From NCBI GenBank assembly GCA_916610825.1, contig OU744453.1:6857845-6921844 (forward strand): a stretch of DNA of 64,000 nt, in the 5' to 3' direction. The notes beneath the pieces are model-generated. The model was not told where the DNA came from and made no database searches. It saw only the letters and a list, made by a program, of their open reading frames with translations. Within the stretch, counting starts at the first letter, position 1. Every line of letters starts with the position of its first letter. Source of the stretch: Haliclystus octoradiatus (Eukaryota > Cnidaria > Staurozoa > Stauromedusae > Haliclystidae). Position numbers and translations under genes: made by a program. This document shows, piece after piece, positions 62,017 to 64,000 of the stretch.

Positions 62017-62175
62017 TGTGGTGCCTCGTTTATAGGCAGCCTCGTTATGACCACTATAAATAGCTTTATAATCTCTGTATGTGATCAGTTTCTATCTTGT
62101 ATGTACGCTAACGCTATCTATTAAATAATAATGAATTACAGTTGATACTTTGTTGTCAGATATTGAGTCACAACA
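62017..62175 (+). mobile_element. 5' LTR of a Ty3/gypsy element
   Basis: It starts TGTGGTG and ends CACAACA, an inverted pair. It contains a TATA-like CACTATAAATAG at about 62050. The base before it ends GTATT (62012-62016), the probable 5-bp target site; its partner would lie beyond the window. A TGG at 62177 may open the primer-binding site. The right edge of the LTR is uncertain because the 3' LTR is not in the window. Confidence 0.6.
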
Positions 62176-62250
62176 TTGGCTCAGTTGATGTTGCACCTGA
62201 CTTAGTTTATTTTATTTTGAATATTATTATAGATTTATTGTTATATAATT

Positions 62251-63027
62251 ATGGCAGGTTTTAGAGGGAGATTGCCTTCAGAATTTGACCCAACTCAACT
62301 TAATGCGTACGATAAATATGTTAAATGGAGATCTGCTTTTGAAACTTATGTTTTAGCAACAGATATTGAGTTAAAAACTCCACGAAAGCAACTTGCGATA
62401 CTATAAAATGTGGCGGGAGAATAGTTTCGACAATTCTGTAAGAAGAACTGCAAGTTCACCATTGACACACCAGAAAATGTGGAAAATGTTTTAATAGAAA
62501 TGGGAAATATACTTAAACCTCAACGACGACATTTACAATATCGCTGCAAACTACTCGATTCCAAGCAAGGAACTGATCAATCGATTAACGAATTCTTACA
62601 AGCTTTACGGACAGCTTACGAAGAGTCTGGCTATACTGATAACAACTTGAATGATGAACTATTAATACGCGATTTATTAATCAGAGGTATTAGAAACGAA
62701 GATGCAAAGCGATTAATTTTGCAACAAAATATCGATGAATTGACAATTAATGACTGTACAAATTTGATTTCAACATTTGAAACGGTTATTACGAATAGTT
62801 CAACAAGCCATACAATAGAAGGTGCTGCAAGTGCAATTACTTACGATGATTGTAAATTCTGCGGGCGATCACATGGCAAGGGAAACTGTCCCGCTTTTGG
62901 CAAAACATGTAGTAAAGGTCAGGCTAAAAATCATTTTGCTAATAAATGTAACAATTTTAAGAAAGAAAAAGTTATACAGAGAAGAAGTCTAAAAAGTATA
63001 TCAAGAAAAATACGAAGGAGAAATTAG
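62251..63027 (+). pseudogene. Ty3/gypsy gag, decayed
   Basis: The ATG at 62251 starts MAGFRGRLPSEFDP. The frame has stops at 62404 (TAA) and 62422 (TAG), then stays open to 63027. The C-terminal part has a zinc-knuckle region, CKFCGRSHGKGNCPAFGKTC...NHFANKC, where one expected Cys position appears changed (SKGQAKNHF). It would encode the nucleocapsid and structural protein of the element. Pol is open in another frame that overlaps the gag end. Confidence 0.82.
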
Positions 63028-64000
63028 CTGCTGTTAATTTGGATAATGTAAGTGACTCATCGTCGGAAAAGTCTGCATGTTTTTCAGATATTTCATTCGC
63101 TGTTGATGATATCAAAGACAATATTACTGGTAAGCGATTATATGTAAACCTGTATTGTGCTGGCCAAGCATTGAAATTTCTTATTGATCCTTGGGCGACA
63201 TCGACCATGGTCCCGGAGAGTTATTTACGTCAGGCGAAGGACTATACGTTATTAATAAACAATTATGTACGTCCATGGAACAGTAAGCCAATAGAGATTA
63301 GTGCTTCTGGCACGTTAAAGCTGTCGGCATCGCCGCAGCACAGAGCAGTTAAAATATTTGCCAAAAGCATTGCCAATTTAAAATGCCCTTTATTGTCTTA
63401 CTCAGACTATCTCGCATTAGGTGGTACACCAATAGCTTTACCTTCAGAATTCAATGTTGAAGTGAACACTGTTGAGACTTTAAGTAGTTTTGGCTCTGCA
63501 ACTATTCAACTTAAATCCGATTCTAAACCTGTTGTTCAAGGTGCCAGGAAGTTGGCATTTAGATTACATTATTCTGTTGCCAAGGAGATTAATCACATAG
63601 TTAAGGCTAACATTCTTGAACGTGTAACTGGGCACAGTGAGTGGTTATCCCCTATAGTTGTCGCATGGAGAATTAACGGCAAGCCTCGGATATGTGGATA
63701 TTTTCGAAGATTGAACGAATCAATTAATAGAGAACGTTATGTTATTCCTACTGCAGATACTGTGTTTTCTAATTTACATGGATCTACTGTATTTTCTACT
63801 TTGGATTTAGAATCCGGATTTAATCAGATTAAACTCGATGAAAAATCTAGTAAACTGACAACTATTTCAACTCATTGTGGCAATTATAGATATTTACGTT
63901 TACCGTTTGGCATTAGTCTGCCCCTGAAATATTTCAACGAACAATGAGTGACCATTTATCTGATTTACAGGGATGCTAAGTTTATATATATGATATTTTG
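63028..64000 (+). pseudogene. Ty3/gypsy pol (protease and reverse transcriptase), decayed, runs off the window
   Basis: Frame 63028-63947. The protease region is LKFLIDPWATSTMVPESYL, in which the usual D-T/S-G triad reads D-P-W. RT motifs follow: ILERVTGHSEWLSPIVVAWR, KPRICGYFRRLNESINRERY, FSTLDLESGFNQIKLDEKSS and LRLPFGIS. A one-base shift after PFGIS moves the continuation (EIFQRTMSDHLSDLQG) into another frame. A stop follows, and the catalytic Y-x-D-D position reads YIYD near the window end. Protease, RT and frame are thus all damaged. It is the same family as the fragment at 41474-41790. Confidence 0.85.

Overview
The window is eukaryotic: AT-rich, with spliced genes, GT-AG introns, microsatellites and several classes of metazoan transposon. 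I see no prokaryotic operons, no rRNA and no clear functional tRNA. It fits a repeat-rich invertebrate metazoan genome; a tunicate or cnidarian is plausible, but nothing here fixes the lineage.

Host genes: a tandem family encodes small secreted proteins. Each gene has exon 1 (signal peptide plus a cysteine-rich PAN/apple-like segment), a micro-exon of 22 or 37 nt, and a last exon with a conserved domain I do not recognise. The copies are: gene Z (last exon only, 250-662), gene A (38382-38705, 48738-48774, 49208-49620), gene B (50198-50533, 51134-51155, 53914-54326) and gene C (60276-60599, 61439-61475, 61895-62016, then broken by an LTR retrotransposon). Splice phases agree in A, B and C.

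Layout: an ancestral block of roughly 8.4 kb (last exon of a B-type gene, a Penelope-like element, spacer, then an A-type gene) is present twice. Copy 2 (53665 to about 62016) is nearly free of later insertions. Copy 1 (1 to about 49620) has been swollen by about 41 kb of mobile DNA.

The largest insertion is 4771-34935. It starts TC, ends CTAG after a short hairpin, sits between A and T, and has a precise empty site in copy 2. It is therefore a Helitron insertion, and it is a head-to-tail concatemer of five units of about 3.08 kb. The last unit is itself split by a 15.7-kb EnSpm/CACTA-like DNA transposon (16670-32345). That element carries a two-exon zinc-finger/DDE transposase gene (minus strand, one frameshift) and an eight-exon accessory gene (plus strand). 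Small Tigger-like elements lie inside its introns.

Other insertions in copy 1 are a 1.58-kb element with an 8-bp target duplication (36590-38166), a 185-bp palindrome (39918-40102), and a LINE/Ty3-gypsy cluster in gene A intron 1 (about 40140-48046). In that cluster a LINE with an intact ORF2 (42901-46521) has landed inside an older LINE of the same family.

The right end (62017-64000) is a decayed Ty3/gypsy element whose 5' LTR interrupts the last exon of gene C.
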